Assembly (NCBI GenBank): GCA_029204225.1
Contig: MU832242.1
Span: 1 to 64,000, forward strand
Direction: 5' to 3'
Length of the DNA: 64,000 nt
Source: Diphasiastrum complanatum
Lineage: Eukaryota; Streptophyta; Lycopodiopsida; Lycopodiales; Lycopodiaceae
The notes under the pieces are model-generated. The model was not told where the DNA came from. It ran no database searches and saw nothing but the letters and a program-made list of their open reading frames with translations. Shown here one piece after another: positions 21,924 through 39,463 of this stretch; positions within the stretch are counted from its first letter, which is position 1, and each line of letters starts with the position of its first letter. Made by a program: the position numbers and the translations under genes.

Positions 21924-22180
21924 AGTTAAAATAGCAATGATCGACTTATACAGTGCTTTCTTATTTCGACGGCACCATGTGTGCTTAGTTCTAGAATTGT
22001 CGGGCCGTCTTTCTTTTACGAGCCCTTTAAGTGCTTTTAAGCAACTTTATCTTTGTACTTACTGATCAGTTGAATATACAGTTTGAGGTGAGCTATTCTG
22101 TTGTCTTGTCTTGTTGCTGCACTTGATGTTGTGTTGTGGTGATTGTTCCGGTCGGGTGTTTTAAACTGTGTTTCTTAACT
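21924..22180 (+). repeat. 3' LTR of copia element 16501-22180
   Basis: 257 bp with the same AGTTAA...TTAACT ends as the left LTR, followed by the target duplication CGCTC at 22181-22185. Confidence 0.93.
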
Positions 22181-22209
22181 CGCTCATCACTCAAGGAAGA
22201 AGAAAAGGC

Positions 22210-22680
22210 ACGTCAAAGCAGATCCCATAAGTATTCCAAGTGATTGGAATGAGGGGTACTTAAGCAGTTACGGGTCCTTAGTCCCTCGTCCTCTAGCGCC
22301 AGCCCTTTTGAGCACTGAGGGCATGTGGATACGGGTGGCTAGGCGGTTGGGGGTGGGATCCCAACACGTGGCCCCCACGTGGCCAGTGGGCCAGGTTTTG
22401 TAACATGGTATCAGAGCCCGATTTACCCCTGTGCTTGCTTGAGGGGGAGTGTTGACGGATAAGGCAAGCCATGCACAGGGCTCACGCCTGCCTGCGTGAA
22501 GGCGCTTGAGAGTGCAAGACGTCAAAGCAGATCCCATAAGTATTCGAAGTGATTGGAATGAGGGGTTCTTAAGCAGTTACGGGTCCTTAGTCCCTTGTCC
22601 TCTGGCGTCAGCCCTTTTGGGCACTGAGGGCATGTGGACGCGGGTGGCTAGGCGGTTGGGGGGTGGGATCCCAACACGTG
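22210..22680 (+). mobile_element. Truncated TRIM-type miniature LTR retrotransposon
   Basis: Two direct repeats of about 160 shared bases (from GTCAAAGCAGATCCC at about 22212 and at about 22520) surround a 44-bp interior. The interior is a primer site TGGTATCAGAGC (22406-22417), a 23-bp spacer, and a polypurine tract GAGGGGGAG (22441-22449). The right repeat begins TGTTGACGGATAAGG at 22450 and the left one ends TTTTGTAACA at 22405, which gives TG...CA ends. Combining both copies, the full LTR would be about 265 bp. The left LTR lacks its first ~70 bases and the right LTR lacks its last ~35, so both outer ends are lost and no target duplication survives. It has no coding capacity. This is the TRIM architecture with a very short interior. 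Confidence 0.85.
22406..22417 (+). promoter_or_regulatory. TRIM primer-binding site (initiator tRNA-Met)
   Basis: TGGTATCAGAGC directly follows the left repeat's ...TAACA end. Confidence 0.85.
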
Positions 22681-23162
22681 TTAGGTCAATGCACTCAAAG
22701 AATTGCTGCAATGATCACACCAACACCATACATGATTGAAAGAGACAATTGAAGAGCACATAGATCTAAAATTGACCTATTGTTAGGAGGTTGTACAATA
22801 ACTAAATCATTAATAAAGCATCCATCGATGGTATCCAAAACTAGCTACTCTAGCAATGTTCGCAAGTGCAAAGATGAGAGCCAAATCAATATAGAAATAA
22901 CATAGATCTCCTATAGAGCAATGGATCCACACATTTCGATCTATTTATAGACATGAGAGATGACTCTCTCTCCTCTCTCTAGAGTCATATAGTCTAAAAT
23001 AGCAACTATGAACCCTACACTAACAATATTGGTCCATATGGCCAAATTTAACTCAAATAAAGGCTATTTTGTGGGACTTAAAAGTGTGAAAATTTTGGTG
23101 AACATGTACAAGTTTGGCCTCTATTCAAAAAGTAGACAAGCAAATTAGTTGACAATTTTTCA
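22679..23162 (-). repeat. Probable solo LTR of a copia element
   Basis: On the minus strand it would begin TGAAAAATTGTCAAC and end ACCTAACA (TG...CA). It has a TATA box CTATAAATAG at 22941-22950, preceded by a GA-rich block that includes GAGAGAGTCATC. The start resembles that of the LTR at 42595 (TGAAACATTGTCAAA), and the TATA-proximal block resembles the LTRs at 49434 and 54731. No internal coding sequence is attached and no target duplication was found. Its plus-strand left end coincides with the broken right end of the TRIM. Confidence 0.55.
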
Positions 23163-24244
23163 TAGCCCCAAACTCTCATTATCATAATTCATATCACGGA
23201 CAAGCCCTCTAACCTTATGGGACATGGATATGAGGTTAGTCCATTTGTGTAACACAATTGTCGTGGTGAATCGGCCATGTCAGGTCTTTCTCATAAGGGT
23301 GTAATACTATAATTATTAGCATGAATTGTTGTATGAGCTCATCTTAGATCAATTCTAAGAAAATTGACTCGCTTTGAGTGTTGCCTTTTTATTTGATATT
23401 GCATTACATTTGAATTTTGTATGTGTGAATCAAGGCTTTACAACCAATAAAAATGCAAAAATAGAGTAATTCAGCTTTGATCTCACTCTAGACATGACAT
23501 CTTTTTGTCATGAATACGAGGTTCTGATTACAGGTGAACGAGTCTTGTTATTTAGCATCCTGAATAGCAAGCTTCTAGAATGGAAAAGTAACAGTGTTAT
23601 TAGATTGTAGTAAACTAGCAATCTTAAGAATTTCACTATTGCATGATGGTGAAAACAATCAATATGAGTCGTTGCGTCGATCAACTGAATCAGATGATCA
23701 TTGCACATGAACAACAAAATACTATGATAGTCTTAAGATGCATTGCAATAATACTTCTATAAATTAAGAAATGCACAAGCATGAATTGTTCACAGACTAC
23801 ATGCTCACTTCTTGTGGACAGAATGCCTAATATGGGAATTGCGAGAAATATTGGCCTACCTTGATGAACTAACAAAATCTACAAGGTTTTTTCAAGGACA
23901 TGCATTTACAAGAACATGAATGTTTCAGAAAAATTCACCATTTAACAAAAGGTCCCATCGTTATGTTCAAACCCACAGCCCTGACCTTATAATTTTTGTG
24001 ACGATCTCAGCTGACATCTCTGCGATCTACCTCAAGGTTGTTCAGTACTGCTTAGTAGCCTCTGATTGTGACACAGCCATCAAAAGCGAACTCTTATATT
24101 TATCCTGAAAAGTTCTACATATGTAAGTATATACGAGATTCAAGAACTGAATGTCTGTACACTATGGACTCGATCTACCTCGGAACAAATGTCAGCATTC
24201 GATGATCAAAGTTGAACCCCAGCTGGATCGCATTCTGATGCCAT
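23163..24244. other. 3' flank of hexokinase, no other gene
   Basis: AT-rich sequence with no supported coding frame. The part nearest 24244 is the likely 3' UTR of the minus-strand hexokinase gene; a poly(A) signal cannot be chosen with confidence. Confidence 0.4.
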
Positions 24245-29906
<5,662 letters not shown>

Positions 29907-31019
29907 TCTGCAAATCCAAGGGCCAGAGTCATTGAGCAAATTATTTGTTCCTCAGAGCATATAGAACAAAATATCACCTGGAAGACAGTACTACAGCATG
30001 TGCTTGCCAGTCATGGTATACAACCCAATTCGCTGGTCAATTCATAACGGCATCATGATACAGAAGCAACATTCATCTACCCAAAAGTTTCTCAACAAGG
30101 ATAAACTCTTATTTTCTGCAAAATAAGAAACGAAACATCGCCCAATCGCGATTTTTTCAAGAGGAGATACGAATTCGTGCAGCTTGCCCAGAGGATCAGA
30201 AAAGCAAGCCTGAATGCTAAATTTAATGAAAGGATTAATTGAAGGCAAGCGATGTAGCGACAGGAGGAAGAAGATGATGATGGATAAGAAGAAGAAGGTA
30301 GAAAGGCGGGCGTGGCTGCCATGCAATCCGATCGTCTTTTACTGTTTCTTCTCTGCATGTATTAGCAGCCCCATAAACCACATTAGTCACCTGTAAACAA
30401 CACTAATTAGCTCAGATTAAACGGATTACACGAACCCCCCAAGTTCTAACGGAAGTCACTTCTTGATCGAGATCTGTAGGTCGCCAAATTGGGGAAAAAA
30501 ACCAAGGCATATAATTTGGTGGCAATATAAGGGGAATTCAGGTTTTTTTATAGGAAGAACTTTGAGGGAGTTTTTGGCCAATTTCTTTTTTTGGTCTTTA
30601 AGGATTTCCATACCACAAGGCTTACTCGCATTGCACAGCCCATTTGTGCATCACCCAATACAAAAACAGCCAAATGAAATGGCAAACCTTGGAAACAAGT
30701 GTCGTTGTAGTTGCTCGGGAATAGAGTGGAGGCGGACAACTTGCATGATTGGGTGGCAAGACTGACCAAATTAGCTTCTTAGGCCTAGTGCTAGTGCTAG
30801 TGGAATAGAGTGAGCTTCGAATTCTCCTCCATGTTTTTGGACCATAGGCATGTCGAGGTGCTAGTAATTTGTGTGCCTGCGTGCTCCAACTTCGTGTACT
30901 CTAGTGATGGGAGAATTTATGGTGCAATCATACATTTTTGCCCCTATTGCTACAATAGGGAGATTATTGCTATGGGGGGACAAGAATTGATTGCATGTTG
31001 ATGCTTTGTGGAGATAGAG
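29907..31019. other. Hexokinase promoter/5' UTR region and unassigned DNA
   Basis: Just upstream of the hexokinase ATG the minus strand reads TTTGCAG then A and ATG, a possible splice acceptor of a 5'-UTR intron. The first UTR exon might lie near 30050-30350. No TATA box can be chosen confidently. From about 30450 on, no gene or repeat family is recognised. Confidence 0.35.
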
Positions 31020-31201
31020 TGATCAAAGCATCGCTAGAACTTCAACAAACATGACCTCATCTACTTATCTACTTGCCAAAAATAGTAAAACCACTATTTA
31101 GGCCTTTATTGACAAATATGAAACTATCTCTAACTTGAGATTTTATTTTGGCCTCCAAAAGTACCAAATAAAAGAACCAAACTAGTTGATAAATTTTCAC
31201 A
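31020..31201 (-). repeat. Partial 3' LTR of the deleted copia element
   Basis: The right end reads TTTTCACA at 31194-31201, followed by CTCCCTCTTCAACTAGTTTTAG. This is the same LTR end plus polypurine-tract arrangement as the complete relative at 50083/50084. The left limit is uncertain because similarity fades. Confidence 0.5.
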
Positions 31202-34200
31202 CTCCCTCTTCAACTAGTTTTAGTATAGATTTAGATAGAACTCCAAGTGACGTTCTATGCTTCATAAACAAGTCCTTTCCCAATGCTTTGGTGAAGATAT
31301 TAGCCACACACTCCCGTAAAGAAACATGTTGAAGCTCCACCTCCTTTGCCATGACTTGTTCTCACAAAATGATAAGCCACTTCGATATGCTTACTGCTTG
31401 CATGAAAAATAGGATTGGTTGTCAATATTTGGGCTGAAAGGTTATCACAAAAGATGATTGGAATTTCTGAAAAATCCAACAATTAGTGAAAATCCATTAT
31501 TATTCTTTTGATCCATGGAATCTCCTTTGTACAAGATGTAAGAGCTTTGTACTCGGCCTCACTAGATGACAATGAGATAGTAGCTTGTTTTTTTGACATC
31601 CAAAAGATAGCTTAATCACCTATAAAGATATCATGTGCACTTATGGACTTCCTATCCATTTGATCTCCAGCAAAGTCTGAATCTGAAAATCCAAACAAGT
31701 TAGGTGATGATCCTCCATAAACAATGCCAAAATCACTAGTTCCCAAGATGTATCTCAATACCCTCTTGCCTAGCTTCCAATGCTCCACACTTGGATCATG
31801 CATGAATTGGCTTAGCCTACCAACACAATAGCTTAGATCAGGTCTTGTGATGGTTAGATATATGAGTTAACCAACCAGCTTCCTTAGAGAGTAATGTCCT
31901 CGAAAGATCTTTCATTGCCTCTTATAGTGAGTTTTACATTTGACTCCATTGGTGTATCACAAGACTTTGCATCCACCATATGAAATCTTTTTAGAATAGA
32001 TTGAGCATACTTCTCTTGACAAATGAAAGTAAATTGAGAAGTTCTAAATACCTCTATTCCCAAGATATAATGTAAAATACCAAGATCATGCACATCAAAC
32101 TCATTTTTTAGTGCCATCTTGATATCATCTATCTTGGTTCTATAGTAAAGTGAATGATCATACTCACTCATCTTGAAATTTTGAGAAAGAAGAAAAGTGT
32201 TAAGCTTAGCATACCAACTCCTTGGTGCTTGCTTAAAACCATACAAACTCTTTTGTAGAAAACAAACATGATTTGGCTTGCCATGTGAAATGTAGCCCTC
32301 GGGTTGCTCCATAAACGCCTCTTCCTCACGATCACCATACAAGATTGCATTTGTGATATCCAATTGCCATAGATCCCATCCAAAAAGTGTAGCAAGTGAA
32401 ATAATGAATCTAATGCTCACCATCTTTGCCATGGGTGCAAAGGTCTCATCATAGTCAATTCCATAATCTTGTGCATATCCTTTTGCCACCAACCTTGCTT
32501 TGTACTTGTTGATTGATCCATCTTTGTTTGTCTTCACTTTGAAGATCCACTTGCATCCAATAGCCTCCCTGTCCTTTGGAAGTTGCACCAATCTCCATGT
32601 TTCATTCTTCATAAAAGCTTGATACTCAAGATCCATTGCTTGGATCCACCCCTCTTTTTGTCTTGCTTTTCCATCCAATATAGCACTCGGCCACCTATTG
32701 CATAGAAAATTAGCACACAACAAAGCTTGATTCCAAAATGGTTTTGGAAGATTTGTGCCTAACCTCATGGCTTTAGCTCCTTCACATAAGGTTCTATTCT
32801 TCCTCCACTCCATTTTATTGTGGTGTCCTTGTACTTGTGTACTCCCTCTTGATCCCATGCTCATCACGAAAAGCCTTGAACTTGGTAGAAATCTACTCAC
32901 CACCATTGTCACTCCTCAAAAACTTGATCTTGGTACAAAATTGGACCTCCCTTGCAATCTTGAACTTGACAAAGACAAAAAAAGAACCTCATATTTACTT
33001 TCTAGTAGATAGACCCAACAAAATCTACTAAATTCATCAATGAAAATCACATACATTTTAGCACCTCCATTGCTAATTGTAGTAACACCATGAATATCCA
33101 AATGCACAACTTAAAAAGGCTTTGTAGATCTTTATAAGGCAACCTATGTGACATAGATAAAGCACATTGCTCACAAACATGATTCAAGCTTGTAAGAGAT
33201 TTAAGAAGACCAAAAACAGCTTCCCTTTTGCCATCACCTCCAATGATTTGTAGTTGAGATGTCCCAACCTCTTGTTCCATACCTCTTGCATTGACACTTG
33301 CTCTTTTGTCATGCATCCAACTTGGTTAGGAAGAACAAAAGCATCAAGTTTGAACAATTTACCTGGCCTCATCCTCTTTCTTGATCAAACAAGCATCACC
33401 AACACTCCACTTTGAATCTCTTGTCCAAGCATTTGACTCACACTAAGAAGATTTTTGAGAGCAGATGGAATGAACAAAACATCCTTCAAATTGATATTCA
33501 TATTAGTAGAGAAGGAAATAGGAATTGTGCTAATCCCTTTTATTGCACACTCACCATTATTGGCCGTGTAGATAACCTTCTTGTCACCTTCAAAAGACAT
33601 CAAGAATGAATAATACTCCTCATGAAATGTCATATGTGATGTAGCTCCACTATCGATTTACCAAGGATCAATGTCTGCATGATTAACCAACAAGCATGAC
33701 ATAATATTTGCCCTCTTGTCATACCTCAATTGATCTTGTTGTGCCAAAGGTCTCTCCTCCACACCTAGAACAATATCCATCAACTCATTCATCGCTAGCA
33801 AGGATTCAATCCTTACCCTTCAAGTAGAATAGTTGATTGAGGTAAGCATATCATTGCCTTCCAACATGAAGCCACTTGAGGTTGCCATGTCGCAATGATT
33901 TGATCTTCTCTTTGAACCTATTCTAATGCCCTTAGCACTCCCTTGGAAATCAACAAATGAAACTCAAGAAAAAATCACAAAGATATATGCAAAATATTGA
34001 ATCAAGCAAAATCTACATGCTAAAGCTAGAATCTAGATATCTCATCTAATAGAATGTACCATCCACAATCACGAGCAATTTTTGTCTCCATGTTCCAGTA
34101 AGTGGTTTCAAAAATCAGCCATCCACAAGTGAATTGACCTAAAATGGTGATTGGACCACAAAGATCCCTTTCTATACTTGAAAATACAAGATTTGATCTA

Positions 34201-34240
34201 CCAACACCTCCAAATCCATATAAAATTTATGGCGCCCTCA
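31202..34240 (-). pseudogene. Internally deleted Ty1/copia element (gag-pol)
   Basis: Same family as the element at 49434-55380. Minus strand: gag starts at about 33892 (MATSSGFMLEGNDMLT) but jumps after about 55 residues to the protease. The protease block is IDSGATSHMTFHEEY near 33650, with a stop two residues before it. A pre-integrase block (VWNKRLGHLNYKSLEVMAKG) is followed by a damaged integrase. The 32912-31884 frame then runs 342 residues across two in-frame deletions. In one, integrase ILDG is joined to KARQKEGW, losing about 160 residues. In the other, RT DHSLYYRTKID is joined to DIKMALKNEF, removing the YVDD catalytic box. RNase H follows with stops (SDSDFAGDQ, SSSEAEYKAL; 31803-31300). 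It cannot be autonomous. Confidence 0.9.
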
Positions 34241-34764
34241 AATCCACCTCTAAATTTGGCCATAAACACCAACTTTGTTTAAGAGATGATGTGGTGGGTA
34301 TGGTGTTAGAAGTAGATGTGGAGGTGGTTGAATAATCAAATGGAAAAAATGAAGGCTGGTAAGATGAAAATGGTTCAGAAAAATAAGAATACGAGTGGGG
34401 CCACTGAGTATATATGGAGGAGTCCATGACAGGTTTGTGGAGAGAGCCAGTTGTGAAACCTTGATATGCGGCATGCCAAAACCAATACCTCGTTGGTTGA
34501 TGGATCGGCTTTGTTCAGATGCTCCAGCATCATTGTTATAGTCGTCCTTTTTCTACACTAATATGCCTGCATCGAGTCTACAAGACGTATTCCAAATGAG
34601 GTCCATCTGTTGTTTAGACTGGAGGAGTTCCTCTTGGATCTTGTCAATGCTTTCTTTGAGTATTGACAGCTTCTTGTTGTTTTCTTCCTCTGAAATTTAA
34701 TGGTTCCTCTTCAAGGCTTCGTATTTCTAGATTAAGGAGACATATTTCTCCATTTTTATTGCTG
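34241..34764 (-). other. Unclassified segment between two copia remnants
   Basis: Leader similarity of the left element stops near 34240 and RNase H similarity of the right element stops near 34765. On the minus strand the middle encodes a broken coiled-coil stretch (EENNKKLSILKESIDKIQEE, about 34690-34620). It is followed by a Ser/Tyr/Thr-rich stretch (about 34430-34240) in another frame. Neither part resembles copia gag or pol. It could be acquired host DNA or part of another transposon; no identity is claimed. Confidence 0.35.
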
Positions 34765-37700
34765 CTCGTGAAGATCGAACTGGTCCAATATGAACAACAA
34801 CAATGAACAACATGAATTTCACGACTTAGCAGCCTGCCATGTATAAAGTGATATTGAATCTCAATGTGTTTGGTTCTCGCATGGAACACTGGATTCTTTG
34901 CTAGCTGAATGCCACTCTGACTATCACTATGTAAAGTCATGGGTCTCAACCATATAGCTTCATGTGCTGTACTACACATTGCCTTATACTATGCTTCTGT
35001 GGTGGATAGAGCAATTGTACTTTGCTTCTTACTAGACCAGGAAAAGCAACTACCACAAAACTAGAATACATACCATGTGGTGGATCTAAGATCATCATAG
35101 TCGCCTCCCCAATCCGCATCCACATAGCCACACAACTCAGGTAAACCGTCATGCTTCCTGTAAATCAAGCCATACTCTGAAGTGCCTTTTACATAACGCA
35201 AAATGCGTTTAGCTGCCTTCCAATGTGTTTCCGTAGGTGCTGCCATAAACTGACTTACAATGCCAACAACATAGCATATATCTGGTCTAGTTGTTGTAAG
35301 GTAAATCAAGCTTCCTACTAACTGCCTAAATGACTATGACTCTTCAAGCTTAGAAAGCTTTTTACCTAGTTCAATAGGAGTATTCACTGGTTTGCAATCC
35401 TGCAACCTAAACCTGTGCAGCAACTCTTTGACATACTTTACCTGTGTTAAACCCACTTCGTGTCCTTTTTGCCACACCTCTATTCCAAGGCAATAATGCC
35501 TCAGGCTGAGATCTGTCATCTCAGATTGTTCCATGAGGTCTTTCTTGATCATGTCTATCATCTCTTGATTATTTCCCATAATAATCAAGTCATCAACATA
35601 GAGAGTAATCAAAGCAACCATACCATCAAAGCATAAGACATATAGATTTGGATCAGAATGTGTTTCACCATCCCCTTTGAATGAAAGTAGGCATCAATCC
35701 TGCTATACCATGCCCGTGGTGCCTGTTTAAGACCATAAAGCACTTTTTTCAAGCGACATACTTTTCCTGTCCCTTCGCTACAAAGCCTTCAGGTTGATCC
35801 ATGAACACCTCTTCTTCTAACTCACCATTTAGAAAAGCATATTTTACATCCCTCTGATGCAAAGGCCAACCAAAATGTGAAGCTAAAGCAACAAGTAGAC
35901 GTCGAGTATTCCACTTACATACTGGCACAAAGGTCTCTTCATAGTCAATGCCTTTACTTGATGCATACACCAATCTTGCCTTGTGCTTTGCTATACTTCC
36001 ATCTGCATGGTACTTAGTCATGTATACCCATTTGCAACCAATGGGTTTCTTGCCAACTGGTGGTTCTACTAAGTCTTATGTGCTATGCTTAGCAATTTAC
36101 TCCATCTCCTCTCCCATGGCCTTGACCCAAATGTCATCATCCTTCGCTTCACCATAAGTTGAAGGTTCTTTGCTTTGAATAATGCTAGATAAGAGAGCAT
36201 AATTTGCTTCATACCTTTCAGGTTGTGTCTTCTCTCTTGTTGATCTTCGTAGCTCTCCTTGTCTAGATGATCCTAGAAAGTCATTCATGTCGCGGCTCTC
36301 CAACAATATCTCAAACCACTTAGGGAGCTTCCTGTTAGGTGATCGGCTTCCTGGTGAAAATGTATCCCATTGTACATCCTTCTCCTTGCGTTTGTCACCT
36401 GCAACATCAATCCTTCTTGCACCAAAAGATTTGTCTCTACCTCTCCAACCTGTTTGAGGTTGAATAGTAGTATCTTGAGATGTATCCTCATATTCATCAC
36501 TTGGAAGGTCAATGAATGGATCATCATCAGGAGGTAATTTCACTATACCATCTTTTCCACTGGATGTGTCTATCTTCTCAGCATTCTCATCTTCATACAT
36601 CTTGGATTCATCAAAGATAACATCACGGCTTACATGGATTTTGTTTTTCATTGGATCAAAACATCTATAGCCCTTTACACGATCATCATATCCTAGGAAT
36701 ATACACTTGATAGCTTTCACATCAAGTTTACGTCTCTCTTCCTTAGGAATGTGTACAAAGGCCTTACATCCAAAGATTCGTAAGTGGTTCACCTTTGGCT
36801 TCTTCTTCGTGAATGCTTCCACAGGTGTTATCTTTGGTATTACAATGGTAGGACTTCTATTTTGAAGATAGACTACCATACTGCATGCTTCTGACCAAAA
36901 ATCTTTTGGTAGTTTCATCTCAGCTAGCATAGATCTGGCACTTTCCACAGTCGTACGATTCTTGCGCTCAACTACACCATTGAGAGCAGGAGTATGAGCT
37001 TGCATAAATTGTCTTTTAATCCCACATTGATCAAAAGATCATTGAAGTCATTAGACTTGTACTCACCTCCACTATCTGATCTTAGGACTTTGATCTTCCT
37101 ACCTATCTTGCTATACTTCCATCTGCATGGTACTTAGTCTTGTATACCCATTTGCAACCAATGGATTTCTTTCCAACCGGTGGTTCTACTAAGTCCCATG
37201 TGCTATGCTTAGCAATTGACTCCATCTCCTCTCCCATGGCCTTGACCCAAATGTCATCACCCTTCGCTTCACCAAAAGTCGAAGGTTCTTTGCTTTGAAT
37301 AATACTAGATAAGAGAGCATAATATGCTTCATACCTCTCAAGTTGTATCTTCTCTCTTGTTGATCTTCGTAGCTCTCCGTGGCTAGATAATCCTGGAAAT
37401 TCATCCATGTCGCGGCTCTCCAACAATCTCTCAAACCACTTAGGGAGCTTCCTGTCAGGTGATCGGCTTCCTGGTGAAAATGTATCTCACGATACATCCT
37501 TCTCCTTGCATTTGTCACCTGCAATTTCAATCCTTCTTGCACCAAAAGGTTTGTCCCTACCTCTCCAACCTGTCTCTTGAGGTTGAGTAGTAGTATCCTG
37601 AGATGTATCCTCATGTTCATCACTCGGAAGGTCAATGAATGGATCATCATCAGGTGGTGTCCTCACTATACCATCTTTCCCACTGGATATATCTATCTTC

Positions 37701-38955
37701 TCAGCATCCTCGTCTTCATACATCTTGGATTCATCAAAGATAACATCACGGCTTATATGGACTTTGTTTTCCACTAGATCAAAACATCTATAGCCCTTCA
37801 CACAATCATCATATCCTAGGAATATGCACTTGATAGCTTTCACATCAAGTTTACGTCTCTCTTCCTTAGGAATGTGTACAAAGGCCTTACATCCAAAAAT
37901 TCACAAGTGGTTCACCTTTGGCTTCTTCTTCGTGAATGCTTCCTCAGGTGTTATCTTTGGTATGACAATGGTAGGACTTCTATTTTGAAGATAGATTGTC
38001 GTACTGCATGCTTTTGACCAAAAATCCTTTGGTAGTTTCACCTCAACTAGCATAGATCTGGCACTTTCCACAATCGTACGATTCTTGCGCTCAGCTACAC
38101 CATTGAGAGCAGAAGTATGAGCTTGCGTAAATTGTCTTTTAATCCCACATTGATCACAAAGATCATTAAAGTCATTAGACTTGTACTCACCTCCACTATC
38201 TGATCTTAGGACTTTGATCTTCCTACCTGTTTGATTTTTGACCAATGCTTTGAAGCTCTTGAAGTTGTCAAATGCATCTGATTTCTTCTTCAAGAAGTAG
38301 ATCCATGTCTTTCGTGACATATCATCAATAAAGGTCATGAAATAGAAGGCTTTACCTAAGGACATGGTCCTCATAGGCCCGCATAAATCTATGTGGATTA
38401 AATCCAGGATGTTCTTTGCTCTTGCAACACCCCCTTTATTGAACTTCTCTTGATGCTGCTTCCCATATACACATGATTCGCACATCGATTTCAAGTGGTC
38501 TTCTATAGTAGGCAATCATGTTACCATCTCCAATTTCCTCATCAAACTGAGGCTTCCCAAGTTCAAGTGACCAAGCCTCTTATGCCACAACTCAGTTTGC
38601 GATGGAATGGACAATACAAGTCCATGTTGCCCCTTGATTGTAGCATTCAACCTGTACAATTTTGTATTGGGCTCCCTTGCTCTTTGAACTTTTGGTTCAC
38701 ATCCTTCACAAAGCAACGATCATGGGCAAATTCTACTTTCAACTTTTGATCAGTTTTGACTCCAACAGAAAGTAGATTTTTTTTCAAACCTGGTACGTAA
38801 AGTACCTCCCTGATCATCCTACTTTTTCCATCAGGTAGTTGGATTGAAATGGTGCCTATCCCCTTGATCTTGCACACATCACCATTTGCTTGTGAAATGG
38901 ACATTCCATTATCCAACACTTTCAAGCTACTGAACCAATTCTTGTTACTTGTCAT
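34765..38955 (-). pseudogene. copia pol with tandem integrase-RT block
   Basis: Protease remnant RHMTSNKNWFSSLKVLD is followed by LYVPGLKKNLLSVG (38955-38760). Just before it the active-site region reads DVCGAT in place of DSGAT. The integrase runs from the HHCC region (LWHKRLGHLN; MCESCVYGKQHQEKF) through the first Asp (IHIDLCGPMRT) and second Asp (LRSDSGGEYKS) to GVAERKNRT, with a stop near 38517. A block from LRSDSGGEYKS to the RT start KYHADGSIA occurs twice (38228-37109 and 37104-35989). RT continues (EETFVPVCKWNTRR, FLNGELEEEVFMDQ, LYVDDLIIMGNNQ near 35600) with frameshifts near 35750 and 35620. RNase H follows ([25 protein letters not shown]) and is truncated near 34770. Confidence 0.88.
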
Positions 38956-39193
38956 GTGTCTTGTGGCTCCACAAACATCTGATAGGGTTCTGCAATGCCG
39001 TATAACGCATTGTGCACCAGCTCCACATCACATATGCGCTCACCAATAGAATGCAGTTCATCCCTCATTGTCTTGTTTCTGGTCATGTACGTCTGAATGT
39101 GCTCTCCTTGCTTCATTCAGGCACTATTCAGCTTTGACATCAGAAACATGATTCTAGACGAATTTGACGTCTCGAATGCTCCTTTAGCACATC

Positions 39194-39463
39194 TCATGCC
39201 TGTCTGGGTGTAATAGCATCACAAATGTCAGTAATGATGTGATCCTTCACTGACAAGTTAATGAAGGTCAAAGCTTTCCTCATCTTTTTGTCAAACACTT
39301 TGATATCTGTTTCATTTGGTGGCCTTCTCTCATCACCTGTGACAACTTCCCACACGTCTTTCTCCATCAGTATGTTTTTCATTTTGAATTTCCACACTAC
39401 ATAGTTGGAAATCCCGTCCAATTTGCTACTTTCACTCAAAATGGACTCTCCCATGTTTGCCAT
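39194..39463 (-). pseudogene. Truncated copia gag (element 34765-41016)
   Basis: It starts at ATG 39463 and gives about 89 residues with the copia gag start pattern (NYVVWKFKMKNILMEKDVWE, FINLSVKDHIITDI). It ends at a stop. The C-terminal half, including the zinc knuckle, is missing before the protease block at 38990. Confidence 0.88.

Larger units (their letters stand above)
16501..22180 (+). mobile_element. Full-length Ty1/copia element with target duplication CGCTC
   Basis: Two direct LTRs (16501-16754 and 21924-22180) flank a 5.2-kb interior. A perfect 5-base target duplication CGCTC lies at 16496-16500 and 22181-22185. The primer site TGGTATCAGAGC starts immediately after the left LTR, and a polypurine tract GAGGGAGAG ends immediately before the right LTR. 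By eye the LTRs differ at about 10 bases plus one 3-base indel over about 255. The element inserted into the copia gag-protease remnant at 15.6-16.5 kb. The LTR ends are AG...CT rather than TG...CA. The interior carries gag and pol with several stops, a deleted zinc knuckle and a deleted integrase N-half, so it is non-functional. Confidence 0.93.

Noticed and set aside
22268-22739. Frames on both strands across the 22.2-22.7 kb repeats
   Set aside because: They fall within TRIM LTRs, which have no coding capacity, and share no protein motif.
30042-30358. Minus-strand Ser-rich frames upstream of hexokinase
   Set aside because: Low-complexity frames (TCTTCTTC-type tracts) in the probable promoter/5' UTR; no conserved motif.
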